Assembly: GCA_029213065.1 (NCBI GenBank)
Contig: JARGPH010000003.1
Coordinates: 1 to 61,366, forward strand
DNA: 61,366 bases
From: Verrucomicrobiales bacterium
Lineage (GTDB): Bacteria > Verrucomicrobiota > Verrucomicrobiia > Verrucomicrobiales > DEV007
Direction: 5' to 3'
Shown one piece after another: positions 10,001 through 25,000 of this stretch (its first letter is position 1; each line of letters opens with the position of its first letter). The position numbers and the translations under genes were made by a program. The notes beneath the pieces were generated by a model. The model was not told the DNA's origin. It saw only the letters and a program-made list of their open reading frames with translations, and made no database searches.

Positions 10001-13000
10001 CGAACTCGGCAGTGGTTCGAATTTTCCAACCGACGGGGCGATTCCGGGTGATATTTTGATCAAAGATACGGCAGTCGTGAAGATGCAGCAAAGCGAGATC
10101 ATCGCGAATGGCAGCACCCTCACGGTTGAGAGCGGCGGTCAGTTCAATCTCAATTATAAGTCGGAAGCGATTGGAAATATCGCCGGAGACGGCAACGTTC
10201 ATATCAACGGAAATTTCACCCTCGATGATCTCGATGGTTCGGAGTTTTCCGGGGTGGTTTCCGGTCCTGACGGAAATCTAATTCTGCGTGGGGCGATTGC
10301 CTCAGGGGCTCAGATTTTGAGCGGAGCGAATACCTATGGTGGAGACACGCAAATCGATGCAGGAACATTACTCGTAAACGGTACCCACGCTGATGGCGGA
10401 AACTACACGGTAGCGTCCGGAAGCACTCTGGGAGGCACAGGCACGATCACTCTGAAATCATACAAGCGAGTTTCCACGGTTCCGGGTGCGACGATTGAGG
10501 TGGGAGACCCATCCGTTGCAGGTGGAGTCGGCTCTCTCACGATCACCGGTGGTGCTGATGGAGACGATACACTTAAGGTTAACTCGGACATCATCTTTCA
10601 GATCGACGGTGCAATCGGAGATCAACTGGTCGTTAATGGAGAGGTCAAATTGGATGGCAATGCTGATCTGAATCTCGTCACTGTATCAGCTCCGATAGCG
10701 GGCGCTGCCTACACTCTCATTAGCAATGATGGCACCGAAGCTGTCGATGGAAACTTTACCGGTATTGCTGAAGGTTCTGTTGTGACTCTGGATGGTCACA
10801 GCTACCGCGTTTTTTACGGCGGAGATGACGGAAATGATGTCGTTCTGGTAGAGAACACTGCACCTTCGGTGGTCTACGTCGACGACGATTTTACCGGCAA
10901 CGGCGGGCAGGTTATTGCTGATGGCGATCTCGGAACTGACAATCCCCAGGCGGCTATATTTGGCGTCTCGGCATTTGCGAATCTCACCGATGCGCTGGCT
11001 GCGGTCGCGGCGGGTGGCACCGTAATAGTCAATGATGGAACTTATCTGGAAGATATTACTATCGCCGATGGGACAACGATCGAAATCACTGGACCCGACG
11101 CGGATGTGGAAGTCACGATCCGGAGTATTACCAATACCGATGCAACGGCAAAAATTATTATCGAAGGTGATTCGACTTTAGTGATAGGAGACACCGTCGG
11201 AGCAGTGAACTCAAACATTGCCGGGGTTATTTCCGGGAGTGGAAGTATAGAGAAAATAGGGCTGGCTAATAATACCGACGCCAACCTCAACAAGCTCACT
11301 TTATCGGGAACCAATACCTACACCGGCTCGACGACCGTGACCGATGGAGTGATCCATATCGAAAATTCATCGGCACTCGGAGCGGGCGGGGCGACCAGCG
11401 AAACCGTGGTATCAAACCAAGGGCAAATCCGGATCGATGGAGATAACCTGACCATCGCGGAAAACATTACGATTGGCGGACGCCAAAATAACGGGGCGGC
11501 GAACTGGAACGGTCCACTCGTCAATACCGGATCCGGAAACACATGGAGTGGAAACATTTCTCTATCGGAGAGCAATACGCGAATCACCAACACTTCTAAC
11601 GCAGCAGCCAACGAATTTACGATTACGGGTGAAATCGATGGAACCGGCATCTCCGGAACCGAAAATTATAGCCTGAATTCAAATCGCCGTATCTCCTACG
11701 AGAATACGATTGATCTGGGAACAGGGAGGTTGCTGGTGATAAACGGTGAAACTACCGTTAGCGTCAGCGGAAATACCTGGGGAGAGACGGAGATAGGGAA
11801 TTACGGAGTATTGACCATCGGTGTCAACAATGCCCTCCCGACCGGAACCATTGTCCAGATGGGGACGAATAATGACAGCGTCTCAAGATCGACAGCAACG
11901 CTGAATCTGAATGGGTATAACCAGACTATTGGTGCTTTGGAAACCGCCAGTGCGATACTGAGTGCCGCGACTCCAATTGGCACCCGGACAATTTCGGGCG
12001 GGGGCAGGCTAACCGTAAATCAGGCAACCGATACGGAGTATGACGGAAGGTTTACGGGTGTTTTGAATTTGGTGAAAACCGGGACGGGAACGTTGGAGCT
12101 AAGCGGCGACACGAGTGACTACACCGGGACGACCAAAGTCTCCGGCGGATCGCTTCATGTAAACGGTGATAACGCCGGCGCTAGAGGAGCCGTTACCGTG
12201 GAAGCAGGAGCCATTCTTGGAGGAACCGGTACGGTCGGTGGCAATGTCACGGTTGAGAGCGAAGGCGATTTGCAGCCCGGTGTCGGCAGCGAAGGGACAC
12301 TTACGATCGATTCAGACTTGTCAATCGCCGGGGAATACGATTTTGATATCTCGGGTACCGCGGTGTCGACGCATGACCTTGCTTCGGTAAGCGGAAATGT
12401 CACCTTGAGTGGCACCTTGAATATCGTTGAGGCTGCGGGAACTGATTTTTCAGGCCTTAGCGTTGGAGACGAGATTACGTTGATCGATCTCACTGGCGCA
12501 GGAAGCGTTAGCGGGAATTTTGCGGGACTGGTGGAAGGTGCCGCTGTGACCGTAGGTGGTTCGGTATTTACGATCAGTTACACCGGTGGAACGGGAAATA
12601 ATGATGTCGTTCTGGGATTCGTCGGAGACGTCGAAACCAGCGTAACGATATCGGGCGGAGCGCTCGTGATTACGGACACACTGGGAGGAGATTCTGATGA
12701 CGAACTCAAGCTGACGATTAGTGCGACGGGTTACACGCTTACGGAAATCTCCGGAACAATGCCGATCGGAAACGGTGTCGATGGCGCGGTGCAGAACAAT
12801 GCCTACGAAGTATTCATTCCCTTTTCCTCTCTCGGAGGAGTTACTGAAATCGATATCAGCACACTGGACGGGGTTGATGTCGTAACGATAGACTTTGCCG
12901 GCTTGGATGGCACAGCGCTCCAACAGAAGCTCGTTTTCGATGGTGGAGACGGTAGCGGGGATAAGCTCGCCTTTGAAAATGTGAACTTCGCGACGGTGAC

Positions 13001-16000
13001 GCATACGATGATTGATCCGAGCAGCGGTGAAATCAATTTGGATGCCGATGCGGCTATCGAAGTGGAATACACTGGTTTGGAGCCTGTATTGATCAACAGC
13101 GGAACGGTGACGGACTTTGTGTTCAACCTGCCTTCGGGAACGGCAGACAGTGCTACGTTGAGCCAGGTGGTCGGAGGGATGCTGACTTTGGACGGGGCGA
13201 CCTTTGAGTCGACGACTTTTGCGGCCCCAACCGGGTCGATTACGATTAACGGTCAGGCGGGTGATGTTCTCACCGTTTCCACTGCACTCGATCTTTCGAC
13301 CGCTGATGCCAATGGCACCGGACTCACCGTTAATGTCGAGACGATCAATCTCGATGCCTCTATTGACACGGGAACGAGCAACCAAACCTACGACGGCGCA
13401 GTGACATTCAATGCGGCGGCGGATGTGACGCTCACGGGAGCTGACATCGTTGTCACAGGTGTGACCACTTCGGTAAACGGACGTAATCACACCATTGATA
13501 CGAGCGGTGCCAGTTCGTTTCAGCGCATTAATTTTGGGCGGATTATCAAGGAGGGCACGGGCAGCCTTTCTCTCGAAGGGACCACTGACAACAGCAATCT
13601 TGGTGTGACCGTGAATGACGGAACGCTTTTTCTCGCGAAGGCCCCCAGCGCTGCCAGCGTCCACGCTATTGGCGGAGGTGGTTTGACGATCAACAATGGA
13701 GGCACGGTCGAGGTCGCCGGATCGGGTGGCGATCAAATTTACAGCCCTGCCAACGTCACCGTGAATGCGGGCGGGCAATTGAATGTGAGGGTTTCCGAGG
13801 AAATTAATGGGTTCAGCGGGGCTGGTAGCACGGCTCTGGATGCCGGGACGGTTTTGAGTGTTGGTAGTAATAATGCGAACACGACCTATTCCGGAGTTAT
13901 TTCCGGTGATGGCGGATTGACGAAGCTTGGCACGGGGACGCAGACGCTTTCCGGAGCGAACGGACTCACCTACACGGGAGCGACCACCGTTGCAGCGGGA
14001 GGCACGCTCAAGTTCCTCGATACTGAATTGCTCGCTACCACTTCGATTGCGAATGCCGGAACGGTTGAGATCGCAGCGGTGACGAGCAATGGTTGGAGGG
14101 TTCTCGGGACAGCACTCTCGGGTGCCGGTGATTGGGTTAAAACCGGTACGATGCTCGCTACTTTTGGCAATGTCACGGTGACGACAAGCGGTCAGTTTTC
14201 GATTCAGGCGGGAACTTTGCGGAACAATAATAATTCGAGTGACTGGAGCGGCAATACCGCCGACATGGATATCAGTGCAGGCGCGATACTCGATCTGTTT
14301 GCTGATGCCATTTATGTGAATGAACTGACCGGAGCGGGGATTATTCAGAATGGATTCGGCAATGGGGGCGGGCAGTCCGGAACGCAGCCTTTTTATGAAC
14401 AATTGGTGGTCGGTGTCGCTGGTGGAACGTCGACATTCAGCGGAGTGATCCGCGATAACACCGGGGGAACGACGCCGGCTGCAGGCAGTAGCGGCGGTGG
14501 TATCGAACTGGTGAAACTGGGCGCGGGAACCCTGACACTTGCGGGAACTGCGGCGAATACCTACACAGGACTTACGACGGTGAGTGCCGGCAGTTTGGAT
14601 TTGAACAAAACCGCCACTGTCAATGCCATCGCGGGTGACGGCAATACGGCGACGAACGATGTTCTCGTTGAAAACGGAGCGACCCTGACGAACTCCGCGG
14701 CTGATCAAATCGCGGACACGGTCAAGATCACACTTGAAGTGGGAACCTGGGATCTCGGCGGAAACAATGAAACGATCAATTCAATCGAGGGCAATACCAA
14801 CGGAGCTGCCAATCTCAGCGATATCGTTTTGAATGGCGCAACCGTTTCGCTTAATCGTCTCGATTGGGACAACAGTGGCGCGAATACCAATGTTAACATC
14901 ACTGATGCCACAGGAACCCTGCGTTTTATCGCGGATGGCGCGACTCAGCCGATCTTTGAGATGGCACATGGTGGCAATGTTAATGTCTTATCCGGGGTGG
15001 AGATCGCAGCTACCGATCTGACTTTTCGTGCCACTACCTTTGGGACTGTTTTGCATGGCGAGGTGAGCGGTACGGGTAAATTGATTTTTGATCCGACTGC
15101 AGGAGCTGGAGGTTTGACTTTAACCAACGGGGCAAACAGTTATTCCGGAGGGACCAAATATGTGTCCAATTCCACAGGGAACTGGGACCTGTTCAGTGTC
15201 ACTGCTTCCGGAGCGCTTGGTAGTGGAGACGTGGAAATTCAGGGGGGCAGTCAGACTTCCTGGGCGGGAACGGGGGGAACCCCGTCGGGATTCATTTTCC
15301 GAAACGGCACGACGCATTCCAATAATTTTATTCTGACCGGAGATGCCACGATTTCGGTTGGTAATGCGAATTCTGTGACAGCAAACGGGGAGACGGTCGA
15401 TCTGACCGGCACGGTCGCTCTTGGTGGCAATAATCTGTTTATTCGCGGTATCGGCACCGGCACGATCACCGGTGCGATTTCCGGAACCGGAGGCATCACG
15501 AAGATCGACGATCCGGGGACCTGGATTCTCGCAGGTGACAGCGACTACACAGGCAACACGAATGTGAACAATGGCACCCTCATCGTGAATGGTGACAATA
15601 CGGCGGCGACAGGAGCGGTTAACGTGGCCAGTGGCGCTGATCTTGGCGGCACCGGCACGATCGGCGGAGTTGTCGTCGTCGCGACTGGCGGAGATATTCT
15701 CCCGGGAATGAGCGCTATTGGTGAGTTGAATATTATCGGCAATACGACGATCAACGGTGATCTCGAATTTGATATCACCGACGCGACGGCTGACCTTCTC
15801 GATATCAGCGGGACGACGACGCTCGATGCGGTCAACGGAACCCTTACGATCACGGGATCGTCTCCTGATTTGGATGTCTATACATTGATTGATGCGGATG
15901 GCGCACTGACCGGAACATTCAGTAATTTCAACATGACCGGTGCGATTGTAGCGGTGGATGGAGTTGATTACAAAATTATCTATAACAGTGGAACAGACGG

Positions 16001-19000
16001 TAATGATGTATTGTTAGTCAAAGATGCTCCGACGACGATATACGTGAACGAAGATTGGGCGGGCACGGCGAGCGGTATCCTTGTCGATGGTGATCTTGAA
16101 GTCGCGGGACAGCAGGATGCCGTATTCGGTTACACCGCTTTTGCAACGGTTCAGGATGCGGTCACGGCGCTGGGAGCGAACAACGGCACTATTTTTGTGA
16201 ATGCGGGCAACTACGCAGGCCAGACTGTCGATCTTACCGGGGCTGCGGGCGACATCACGCTCCAACTTATTGAGGATACCGCAGATGTTGCAGGTGATCA
16301 GGGTAAAGTGGTTCTGGGATCTATCACAGCGGATGTGGATGATCAGATCATTCTTGGAAATGGTGATGTTGATCACCCGACGGCAATCAATCTTGAATTG
16401 GACAGTGGTGCCATCGCCGGAGTGATTTCCGGGACAGGTGGCCTTGTTAAGCAAACTGCCGGAACTCTTTTGCTTCAGGGGGAGAATCTCTTCACCGGAG
16501 ATCTTACTCTCAATGCAGGAACAATCCGCGCTGAAAATCAAACTGCGGGAAATACCAGCACCGTTCTCGGAGTCGGTGATTTGCACCTGAATGGCGGCAC
16601 TCTTGAGTTGGCAGCCGGGGTCAGTACGAATTTCTCGAATTCCAATTCTGCCACTGTGGGTGGAGACGTCACTGTTGTCACGGATCGTCTCACTGCAGGC
16701 GGTAATTTGACTCATACCTTGGCTGATTCATTAACAATCGGTGTGAACACTTTCACTTTAGAAGGAGGGAGTTTTGTGACCAGCCAGTTTGTTGGTCTCA
16801 ATGTTAACGAAGTGATCTTGACCGGGAATGCGACCTTCAACCCCAATGGCTCCCGGAACGCTGTTATCAATGTAAAAGGAGTTTCGGAAGGGGATGGAAA
16901 CGGCGTCGACAATTTCACGATTACCAAAATGGGAAATCGAATCCTGGTGTTCCAGGGCGGAGCGACCTACGATTTCCTCGGAACAAATTTGCAGTCAGGA
17001 ACGTTGCGAGCTGTCGGAACCGATTCTCTTCAGAATACGACCACCATTTCAGGCGGCACTCTGGAGCTGAGAAACAGCACCAACGGAGCTCGCGTGAGCG
17101 ATTTGGTATTTACCGGCGATGCGAATCTGCGTTTGCCCAGCAACAATACCCGAACCTTCAGGACGAATTCTATTACGGTGGAGGATGGTGTCACAATGGG
17201 GGTGCAGGCGAGACGGATCAATTCCGTGGTCGCCGGCATTTCCCACACTCTCGAAGTTACCGACGGAATTACCACGGGTAACGGATCAATCATTCTCTTC
17301 TCTCAGGCGGACGGTTACGATACCATTGTCGACTCTGATCTTACGACGAACGGAGAGGTGACGCTCAATACGAGCGGTGCGAGTATGGACGTCACGATCC
17401 TCGGGGAGATTGACGATGGAACCACTGCCGGTGGTGATGTCATCAAGACGGGGGCGGGTAATCTGACTTTTTCAGAAAATAATACTTACACGGGAGATAC
17501 CCTCGTGAATCAGGGAGCCTTGTTGCTCAGTCACGGAACCGACAACAACATCATCGACACTTCACCCACTGTCACGGTGGCGAGTGGTGCAACGATTGAC
17601 GTAACCGGTCTTCCCAGTGGAGAAATCGTCGTCGCCAACGGTCAGACGCTTCAGGGCGAAGGCACTGTTCTCGGAGAAATCAGCGGAGTGGCTGGATCGA
17701 CGGTCAGTCCGGGACTGACGGGAACGGTTGATCCCGGGACGCTGACAGTTGGCAAGCTGGACCTCACAGCTGATAATACTTTCACGGTCGACCTCACGGG
17801 AACCACAGTGGATACGGAGTACGACCAGCTCGTAGTCAATGATACCACTGCGGGAAATGTGGTTTTGACAGGCTCGACGTTGGACGTTCAACTTTCATTC
17901 GCTCCTGCGGATGGAGATGTTTTTACGATCATTGATAACGATGACGCCGATGCTGTCTCAGGGACATTTTCCGGGCTTCCCGAGGATCAAACTTTTGAAG
18001 TCACCTCAGCGGCGGATGGATTGGTTTACGTCTTCCAGATTCATTACAACACGGAAGATGGGAGCGCGGCTGGAAATAATGTTGTCTTAGAGAGTCTGGG
18101 CGTTGCCGAGACCAGTGTCGAACTTGACGTGAACGGCAATCTTGTGATCACGGATATTAATGGCGGGGTGTCTGATGACGACATCACGATCACTGAAGAC
18201 GGTTCGGGTAATTACATCATTTCCGATTCTAATCTCGTTCTCTCCACATCGATTGTGGGAGCGACCCGTGTTGACGGGAATACGATCAGCGTGTCGAAAA
18301 CACTGGTTTCAGGCGGACTGATCGTGAACACGGAAGGTGATGACGGGTCCGATCCGGCGACGGATGTGGTTACCTTCGGCGGAACCAACCCGATCAGTTT
18401 CGCAGGCGACATCGTGATCAATGCAGAGACTGAGGAAACGGTCTTGAGTCAAAATGTGACGAGCACGACTGGCGATATCACTTTCAATGGACCGGTTACG
18501 GTTGGGGCTACCTCTATTGTCAGCTCCACGAGCGGAGATGTCATTTTCGAATCGACAGTCGCTCTTGGTGCTGCGGCGAATACTCTCACAGTGGAGGTTG
18601 CCGGAACTGCGAGTGAGATGAAGGATGTCATCAGTGGCAGTGGTGCTCTTGTAAAAGAGGGGACCGGAACTCTGACTCTTTCCGAGACGAACACTTACAA
18701 CGGCGGAACGACGGTCAATGACGGCACCTTGGATTTGGTGGGGATTAACCGCATCCGCGGCGCGCTTGTCATCGACGGTGATGGAGTGGTGAAATTGTCC
18801 GGCACCGGTAATAACGCGATTCAAAATATCAGCTCGATTACGTTGCAGAATGGCGGGACCTTTACCGACAACTCGCAGGGAACTTTTGTGCAGTCCGTGC
18901 CTGCAACGGTCACCTTCAACAACGGCGGAACGATTACATCGGAGGCCGGTGCCGATGGTAATGGCGGTTTCGGGAACTTTTTGTTCATCAGTGGGATCGA

Positions 19001-22000
19001 TGTAACGGGAACGGGGTTGGCAACCATCAGCGCCAACGGAATCGGATTTAACTTCGATCAAACAATTACGGTGGCAGATACCGTGACGGGTGCTGGCACG
19101 GATCTCCTGATTTCATCCAGTATAAGGAGTTCAAGGGCGGGTATCATTACCAAGGCTGGTGACGGCACATTGACAATGACGGGAACCAATGCGGATCCCA
19201 GTGATCTTGCTATCACTGCCGGGGCCTTGGAGATAGGCGGGGCGGGCACGCTGAACAGCGGAAATTTCGCCGGCGCGATTTCCAATAACGGAACGTTTAT
19301 TTATAACAGCAGTGCTGCCCAGATTCTCAGCGGAGTGATCAGCGGAAACGGCAACCTGATTAAGGACAGCACGAGCACTCTGACTCTGACCGCCGACAAC
19401 ACCTACACCGGTGGAACGACGATCACGGCAGGTGCACTGCAAGTGGGAGCGAATGGAACGACCGGAGACATTGAAGGGGATGTGGTCAACAACGGCTCGC
19501 TGGTTTTTGCGCGGAGTGATGACTACACGTTCGAAGGCGACATCAGTGGTGCCGGCTCGGTCAGGCAGACGGGAGACAACGTCGCGCAAGGTGGATTCGG
19601 TGGAGAGCAGTTAGTCTTGAGTGGAGACAACTCCTATTCGGGTGGCACTACCGTCGACCCTGGATCTGAGATCGTGGCTACGAACAATAATTCCTTCGGA
19701 ACCGGAACGGTCCTTCTCGATGGATCAGACGCCGGAATCATCCTCGGCGCCGAGGGCCTGAACATTGCGAATGATCTGGAAACGCTGACGCCGATCGTGG
19801 ATGTGGCGCGTCTCCACATCGAGTTGGACGCGGCTTTCACTGCGGGCACGTTTTCGGGTGATATTACGATCAACACACCCAATTCCTTCGACTTCCAGCT
19901 TCGTCCTCAAGGAGGCACGCTGACTCTGTCGGGTGTGATTGACGGGGCAGGCTCAGTGACTCATCAGAATGGAGGCACTGTCATTTTGACGGAAGCGAAT
20001 ACCTACACGGGAGGAACTTTCCTCGCCAATCCTGATTCCATTCTCCGTCTCGAAGACAATGCTGCCGCCGGGACGAATGAAGTCAATATCTCGCGGGGGA
20101 TACTTGAATTGGCCAACGGGCTCAATGTTGCCAACGATGTCGAGATCAATGACAATCAGGACGGGCTTTCCTCGATTCGGGTGGAAGCGACCGGGACTGC
20201 TTCGGCAACTCTGTCGGGTGATCTGGACATTCTCGAGAATGACGTTCCCGGCAGTTTCACTTTGGAAGCGGGAGCGGGAGATACGCTGACGGTTGCGGGT
20301 ATGGCTACGGGAGCCGGTGCGGTGGGCATCACGAAAGCCGGGGCGGGAACCCTCGTTCTAGACAGGGCGAATACTTACGAAGGTATTACCACAGTGAGCG
20401 AAGGTCTGCTTGTCATGGGAGATATCGCAGCACTTGGTGCTACGGGAACTGGCACAACGGTTGCAGATGGTGCCGCAGTGGACCTGAATGGAGTTCAAGG
20501 TTTTCTCGGCGAGACATTCACGATCAGTGGTGATGGAATCCCCGGCGATGCCGACACCGGTGCGATCTTCAATGGCAGCGCGACCAGCATGACCAACGAT
20601 GGCGAGTTCGACATCATTCTCGCAGCGAATGCCTCGATAGGAAATAACGGACAACGCTTCGATGTCACCTCGGTGGTCGATAACGGCGCCGGTTTCACGC
20701 TCACGAAAGTGGGAAGCAACGATGTGTGGGTTGATGGAAGTGTCAATGTCGCGAATCTGATCATCGACAACGGAGGTTACGGAGTCGAAATAACGAACGG
20801 ACCAATCAATGACGTTCGAGGAACCGTGACAATCAATGCCAACGGAACTCTTGCGACCTGGTCGGGCCGGAATCTTGACGCAGACATTATCATGAACAGT
20901 GGAGCCTTCCGGACTGCTCATGCCACTTCGACAATCGGGCTTGCGGGAACGATCACGCTGAACGGAACCGGTAACAGCTTCTCGGTTCGGCCCGATGCCA
21001 CGGTTAACCTGACAAGCACGCTCTCGGGGGCCGGGGCAATGGTGAAACTGGACGGTGGCATTCTCAACGTCTCGGGAACTAACAGTTACACCGGGACGAC
21101 TTCGATCGACGCGGGAACTCTTAACCTGACCGGCACGCACACGGGTGGTGATACCTACACCGTAGCGAGCGGAGCTGTCCTCGGCGGTACCGGCACGACT
21201 GATGCGGATGTCGTCATCGCCACAGGAGGTGGGCTTTCACCGGGAGTCGGCGGAATCGGCACGCTCACGGTGCAGGATAATCTCGCGATCAATGGAACCT
21301 ACACCTTTGAGATCAATGGGGACGTCAGTGCTGATCTAACCGATGTAACCGGCAGCGTTACTCTCGGCGCGGCTTCGATTCTTGATTTGGACGAGCTCAC
21401 TGCGGGAACGGATTCTGTGACGTTCGGAGATACGATCACTTTGATCGCAAATGATGACACCGATGTCGTCATGGGAACTTTCTTCAACGTAGCTGAGGGT
21501 TCAACGGTTACAGACGACGATGGTGATGAATACACGATCAGTTATGCCGGTAATGACGGGAACGATGTTGTTCTTTTCGCCGGAGTAGCGGAAACGAATG
21601 TGGATCTGTCAGGCGGCGTGCTTACGATTTCTGATATTCTTAGCGAGAACGCGGATGCGATCACGATCAGCTACGACAGCGTGAATGATGAGTATGTTAT
21701 CTCTGATCCTAACCTCGTCCTAACGACCAGTAATTTGACTGCCGGGCAGTTCAGTCGACCCGATGCGAATACGGTGCGGGTGGATGCATCACTCGTGACC
21801 TCTTTGGTTGTTGAAACAGCGAATCCGACTGCTGCGACGGAAGCGGACACCGTGACGATTGCGAGTCTTCCTGCTGATATTGACGGTGCCGTTACCATCA
21901 ATGCAGAGAACATCAATGTGGGTGGCGATATCGTAGCGGATGCGATCACCTTGAACGGCAATGTCGTGCTGACTGCCGATGTCGTTTTCGACACCGAAGA

Positions 22001-25000
22001 CGTAAACGGGAACATCAATGTGAATGGAACAATTGACGGAACCTTTGGTCTCACGATCAACAACGGAACCGGCACCACGACGGTGACCGGTGCGGTGGGA
22101 GGATCAACGGCGCTTGATGAATTTACGGTTCTTAAAGGGAGCACGACGCTCCAGGCGGGACTGACGGCTGATGATCTCGGAGTTGCGGTAGTGACCGATG
22201 CCGATCCGGTCCCTGCGACGGCTTCACTGACGGTTTCGGCCGGAGCGGTTGTGATTGGAGATGGAGATGGTGAAGTGAATATTGCGACACGGGATGCCAG
22301 CTACACGGCGAACAGTACTGCCATTTCGGGGACGGTCGATTTCTCCGGAGCGAGCGGGGTGACGATTGATGTGACCTCTGTGAAAATGGGAACGATTACC
22401 TCAACGTCCTCGTTCGAGGGAAGTGCTCTCGGAAGTCTCGAGCTTTCTGATGCCGGAAATAATGAGATTTCAGCAACGAGCTTTATTGTAGCTGATTCTC
22501 CGGCACGCGGAAACGGGGGCGTGAGCACGATCGGTCTTGGCGGTGCCGCCAACGATTTCAATGTCGACACCTTTACTCTGGGTGGGCAGAAGGGGCAGGC
22601 GACGATGACGATTGAGTTGGGAGGCATTCTGACGCTGACAGGTGATGCCAATGTCGCGACGGATCTTAACATCGGGATCAATGTCACAGGCAATACAGGA
22701 ACGACCTCCCGGGGGAATCTCGATCTTACCGGAGGTACTTTTAACGGAACAATTAACGATCTGAAAATGGGCGGTCACTCAACCGGTGCTACAGGGATCG
22801 GTGAAGGCACCCTTACTTTTGAAGCGGGAACCGTCACCGCCGATACCGTTGCGATGGGCGTTGGTAATCTCAATGCGACCGCGACGATCAATCAGCGGGG
22901 CGGAACGTTCACGGTGGCGAACGGAGTCACCGAAGACAGTGATGATGGCAGCTTTTTGAATATTGAAAATGGCACTTTTACCGTGACTGCCGGTGGCCTC
23001 GAAGTCGATCGACTCACGGTGGGATATACCGATGCCAGTGATATTGGAGAGCCAACGAATACGGGTAACCTTACCGTGTCAGGAGGCGATGTCAGAGTCG
23101 GTGTTGGCGCGGCAAGCGGAATTGACATGGAGGTTGGTTTCAATGCCGCCTCCAGCGCCCCGCCCGCAGTGGGCAACGTTGATTTTACGGCTGCTTCAAC
23201 TGTCACTATCGATGTCGATGAACTCAAGATCGGTGAAGTAAGCACTACCAATGGCGCGGGGACGTTCGGGAATCTGGACCTCTCAAATGTCGGGACTAAC
23301 ACGGTCACTGCAAACGTGATCTCGGTCGGAGATTCTCCGAGTCCCTCAAATACGGGAGTAACGAGCACGATTACATTCGGTTCGATGACGAACGAGGTGA
23401 ATGTCGATCTTTTTGAAGTCGGTATTCGCAAGAGTCGGGGCACGGTTGATATCGCTGCGGGAGGAACGCTCAATCTTTCAGGTAACGTCAATGCTGGAGC
23501 GGATTTGAGGATCGGATATAACTCGGCCAGCGGAACCGGAACCGGATCCGCGGGACGTTTTGATATGTCGGGAGGCACTTTCAACGGCACGATTGATGAA
23601 CTGACCCTGGCGCATCACTATGGTAACAACGGGGTGAATGACGGCCAGGGCGATGGCTTCCTTATTATCGATGCCGGAACGACGACGGTAACCACCGGGA
23701 CGATCAGCGAACCCAATGGTATTGGATCGACTTCGAGACCTCTTCTCAGCCGGGGCGAAGTGACGATCAACGGGGGCTCAATTACCTTCGCGACTCTCGA
23801 TATGGGAACCGGAACCTCGGTTTACAATCAAAATGGCGGCACGACCACGGTTACGGCCGCACTGAACCTCGCGGGCGAAGGGGGAACCTCCGGAACGGTG
23901 GGTGATTCGACCTTCAATCTCGTTGCCGGCACACTCGATATGAGTGATGTCGATGTCGTTGATCTAGCGGGAACTGAGACTTTCAACTTCGCCGGAGGCA
24001 CCCTGAAAGACGCGGATGATTTCGGTATCCCGTTGACTCAGGGAGGCGGGACCTTGCAGATCGGTGATGGTTCGGAAGTGGATGAAATGACGGTCCAGGG
24101 TGATTTCACGACCACCGGCGGAACGATGGAGTTCACCTTGAACGGTGATACCTCGAATGATATTTTGCACGTCGTCGGCGAAGTCACACTCGGCAATGCT
24201 CTCAACCTCGAAGAGATTACCGCAGGATTGGATTCGGTCACCTTGGGAACGACGATTACCTTGATCGAAAACGACGGGACGGCGGATGCTGTGACCGGAA
24301 CTTTCACGGGGCTCCCTGAAGGTTCTGTCGTCACTGATGATGATGGTGACAGCTATGTGATCAGTTACATTGGGAACGACGGAAACGATGTCGTCCTTTT
24401 TGCGGGACTTCCGGAAACCAATGTGGATCTGACAGGCGGGGTCCTCACGATCTCTGATATTAACAATGAAAGCGCCGATCAGATTTCATTTACTTACGAC
24501 TCAGCGGCGAACGAGTATGTGATCAACGATCCCAATTTGGTGATTTCGACGACCGGTTTGAGTGGCGCTCAACTCGGTCGCCCCGACGCCTTCACCGTCC
24601 GGGTTGATGCAGCGTTAGTCACTGGTGGTGTCGTTATCGAAACGGCGAATCCAAGTGATGCCGGTGCTGCTGACTCTGTCACGATTGGCGGTGCAGGCAC
24701 GGACGCGATTTTCTTCCCGGGCGCTCTCACGGTCAATGCTGAGACCATTCTGGTTGAAAGCGATATCAGGCTTGGTGCTGCCAGCAATCTCTCAGGAGGA
24801 TCTGCGACCTTCAACGCGAACGTTGATCAGAACGGGCAGGACATGATTATGGATCTGACCGGCGGTGCCACGAACTCTGCGGGGCAGCTCTACGATATGA
24901 GCGGTGGGCGACTTCGCTTACTGGGGGCTACAAGCTTCACCAACGATGGTGATTTTCAAATCGGGCTCAACTCATCGGTTGCGATTTACGGAAACACCGG

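Larger units (their letters stand above)
4890..21200 (+). repeat. PATR beta-helix region of the 9780-residue protein
   Basis: About 21 copies of the autotransporter-associated beta-strand motif occur here, of the form LTKxGxGTLxLSGANTYTGxTTVxxGTL. Recognisable NTYTG-type cores lie near 5215, 6150, 6912, 7665, 8625, 9955, 10323, 11310, 12115, 13965, 14550, 15130, 15540, 16485, 17482, 18688, 19398, 19627, 19995, 20368 and 21078. None was found after 21.2 kb. Such repeats form right-handed beta-helices in passengers of secreted proteins. Confidence 0.85.

Noticed and set aside
12450-14708. Long minus-strand open frame of 752 codons
   Set aside because: It lies entirely inside the 9780-residue gene. 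Its product is Arg/Ser/His-rich with no domain sense. Gly-, Thr- and Asn-rich sense codons rarely give stop codons on the other strand, which explains this and similar antisense frames.
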